DNA of 6,508 bases from positions 1 to 6,508 of the forward strand of contig CAZTMX010000161.1 in the NCBI GenBank assembly GCA_964614855.1, given 5' to 3'. Below the pieces are notes generated by a model. That model was not told the origin of the DNA. It saw only the letters and a program-made list of their open reading frames with translations, and made no database searches. Of the stretch, positions 5,192 through 6,508 are shown piece after piece (within the stretch, counting starts at the first letter, position 1; each line of letters begins with the position of its first letter). The translations under genes were made by a program, and so were the position numbers. This stretch comes from CAWJHE01 sp964614855 (GTDB lineage: Bacteria > Chloroflexota > Anaerolineae > Anaerolineales > UBA4823).

Positions 5192-6316
5192 ATGAGATCT
5201 ACAACTGTAGAACGGTTGTTGGATATGGCATGCGCCATCCAGCAAATCCCGGCTCCTCCCTTCGGGGAAGAGGTTCGGGCGGCTTTTGTCGCTAGCGAGT
5301 TTAAAAAGGCAGGTTTGAGTGATGTGCATACGGATGCGCCGGGGAATGTATATGCTCGCCTGCCCGGCGGTGGGGGTGCTTTGCCCGTGGTGGTTTCGGC
5401 GCACCTGGATACTGTATTCCCATTGATGACCGACCTGGGGATTAAAAAAGAAGGGGATAGGATTTACGGTCCAGGTATCGGTGATAATTCGCTGGCAGTG
5501 GCGGCGTTGTTTGGCCTGGTTTGGGAGCTGGCACATGCCCCTGGCAGCATGGTAAGCCTGCGCTCTGCCCTTCCAGGGGATCTCTGGCTGGTGGCAAATG
5601 TCGGCGAAGAAGGGTTGGGTAATTTACGCGGTATGCGCGCCGTGGTTGAGAAATTCAAAGATCAGGTGAAAGCATATATTGTCCTGGAGGGTCTGGCGCT
5701 CGGGCAGTTGTATCACCGGGGGTTGGGGAGTGTGCGCTTTCGCATCATCACCAGGACGGCAGGCGGTCATTCCTGGAAGGATTACGGGGAGCCGTCGGCC
5801 ATCCACGAGCTGGCAAAATTAATCGTGCAATTGACCGGCATTGTCCTGCCAACCGAACCGCGCACAACGCTTAATGTGGGTGTGATATCGGGGGGAACCA
5901 GCATCAACACGGTAGCGCCGGAAGCCCAACTGGAGCTTGACCTGCGCTCTGAAGAACAGGCAGCACTGGAAGCTCTGGTGACCCGGGTGAACCGGCTGGT
6001 GAAGGCGGTAAATGGAAAAGGGGTGGAAGTTGTCGCCCAGGAGATCGGCAACCGGCCATCCGGAAGTATCCCGCGAACCCATCCCCTTGTCCAGCTGGCG
6101 CAGAAAAATATTACAGATCATGGCATGCAGCCCAGCCTGGCCATCAGTTCCACCGATGCCAATATCCCGCTCAGCCTGGGTTACCCGGCGATCTGCGTGG
6201 GCATTTCAACCGGTTCTGGGGCGCATACTGTGGGGGAATATATTCAGGCGAAACCGGTAGAGGGGGGTCTGGCGCAACTGGTCAGCCTGGTGTGCAGGAT
6301 TTTTTCTGAGCTATAG
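5192..6316 (+). CDS. M20 family metallopeptidase (carboxypeptidase G2/ArgE-like)
   Basis: This 374-residue di-zinc hydrolase of the M20 family has the usual length. The family cleaves C-terminal amino acids, dipeptides or N-acyl amino acids. The set of residues seen in carboxypeptidase G2 is complete: H71 and D73 in SAHLDTVFP, bridging D98 in GPGIGDNS, general base E139 and zinc ligand E140 in NVGEEGLG, E166 in IVLEGL, and C-terminal ligand H345 in GAHTVGEY. The dimerisation domain runs from about 180 to 290, with GGHSW (H193) and RTTLNVGVISGGTSINTVAPEA, while SSTDAN at 319-324 belongs to the returning catalytic domain. No signal peptide is visible, so it is probably cytoplasmic. It follows the kinase gene by 12 bases with a good ribosome-binding site and is likely co-transcribed. 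Whether it works on a peptide or an N-acyl/carbamoyl compound cannot be told. Confidence 0.95.
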   Translation: MRSTTVERLLDMACAIQQIPAPPFGEEVRAAFVASEFKKAGLSDVHTDAPGNVYARLPGGGGALPVVVSAHLDTVFPLMTDLGIKKEGDRIYGPGIGDNSLAVAALFGLVWELAHAPGSMVSLRSALPGDLWLVANVGEEGLGNLRGMRAVVEKFKDQVKAYIVLEGLALGQLYHRGLGSVRFRIITRTAGGHSWKDYGEPSAIHELAKLIVQLTGIVLPTEPRTTLNVGVISGGTSINTVAPEAQLELDLRSEEQAALEALVTRVNRLVKAVNGKGVEVVAQEIGNRPSGSIPRTHPLVQLAQKNITDHGMQPSLAISSTDANIPLSLGYPAICVGISTGSGAHTVGEYIQAKPVEGGLAQLVSLVCRIFSEL

Positions 6317-6348
6317 GTCAGGTGAAACAGCCGGGTAAAGAGGGAGGA

Positions 6349-6508
6349 TCAGGTCAACGGCAGGATGACCGTGAAGCAGCTGCCGGAGCCTGCCTGGCTT
6401 TCAACTTGGATGGAGCCGCCGTGCTGTTTGACAATGCGGTTGCTCAAGGATAATCCCAGCCCGGTGCCTCGCCCGGGTGCTTTTGTGGTGTAAAAGGGCT
6501 CGAAGATG
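6349..6508 (-). CDS. Sensor histidine kinase, C-terminal end (partial)
   Basis: The last 52 codons of a gene that enters from the right edge, ending in TGA at 6351-6349. They show the end of a GHKL ATPase (HATPase_c) domain: the F box IFEPFYTTK, the glycine-rich G2 box GRGTGLGLSLS, then the closing SNRIVKQHGGSIQVES and GSGSCFTVILPL typical of two-component sensor kinases. The phospho-accepting His, the N box and any sensor domain lie outside the window, so the signal is unknown. It is convergent with the M20 peptidase gene, 32 bases between stops, and no strong shared terminator is visible. There is no receiver domain after the ATPase, since the gene ends directly after the last strand. Confidence 0.92.
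   Translation of the reverse strand, partial: IFEPFYTTKAPGRGTGLGLSLSNRIVKQHGGSIQVESQAGSGSCFTVILPLT

Noticed and set aside
5153..5536. A 127-codon minus-strand open frame over the start of the peptidase gene
   Set aside because: It is a shadow of the M20 gene, whose start, ribosome-binding site and catalytic residues are all clear.
6317..6348. Shared terminator between the convergent peptidase and histidine kinase genes
   Set aside because: No inverted repeat with a T tract is visible in the 32 bases.

Overview
The window is a bacterial contig with an estimated mid-50s percent GC, dense coding and short intergenic gaps. It carries nine protein genes, two of them cut by the window edges, plus one gene whose 5' end falls in a 100-base block of N. 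The gene set and the style of the two short membrane proteins remind me of Chloroflexota (Anaerolineae). That is an inference from recall, since no rRNA or marker comparison was possible. I found no phage, transposon, CRISPR array or toxin-antitoxin module, and no evidence for an undescribed multi-gene system.

Left part, minus strand (1-2561). The first ~73 bases are homopolymer-rich and end in a run of 23 G, probably a contig-edge artefact. Next comes the N-terminal third of a ComM/YifB Mg-chelatase-like AAA protein (75-593), reading off the left edge. It is preceded by a strong sigma70-type promoter placed so that the transcript would start at the ATG. Upstream lie a pirin (721-1590) with all four metal ligands and an extended SDR/NAD-dependent epimerase (1710-2561 visible). 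Between pirin and the SDR gene is a 119-base spacer with a probable pirin promoter and a stretch resembling the 3' half of a tRNA.

Gap and strand switch (2562-2800). The N block hides the SDR start and its nucleotide-binding glycine motif. Right of the gap, a perfect TATAAT points leftward into it, so this is a divergent promoter region between the SDR gene and hpt.

Right part, plus strand (2801-6316). The order is hypoxanthine phosphoribosyltransferase (hpt), a two-helix membrane protein, a 75-residue glycine-zipper membrane protein, a PfkB/ribokinase-fold kinase with altered motifs, and an M20 metallopeptidase of the carboxypeptidase G2 type. The kinase and peptidase genes are 12 bases apart and surely co-transcribed. 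Hpt recycles purine bases. The kinase could act on a nucleoside or sugar, but its substrate cannot be read from the sequence. The two-helix protein has an extended -10 box six bases before its ATG, the same geometry as comM, which suggests leaderless transcripts in this organism.

Right edge (6349-6508). The C-terminal end of a sensor histidine kinase runs on the minus strand, convergent with the peptidase gene.
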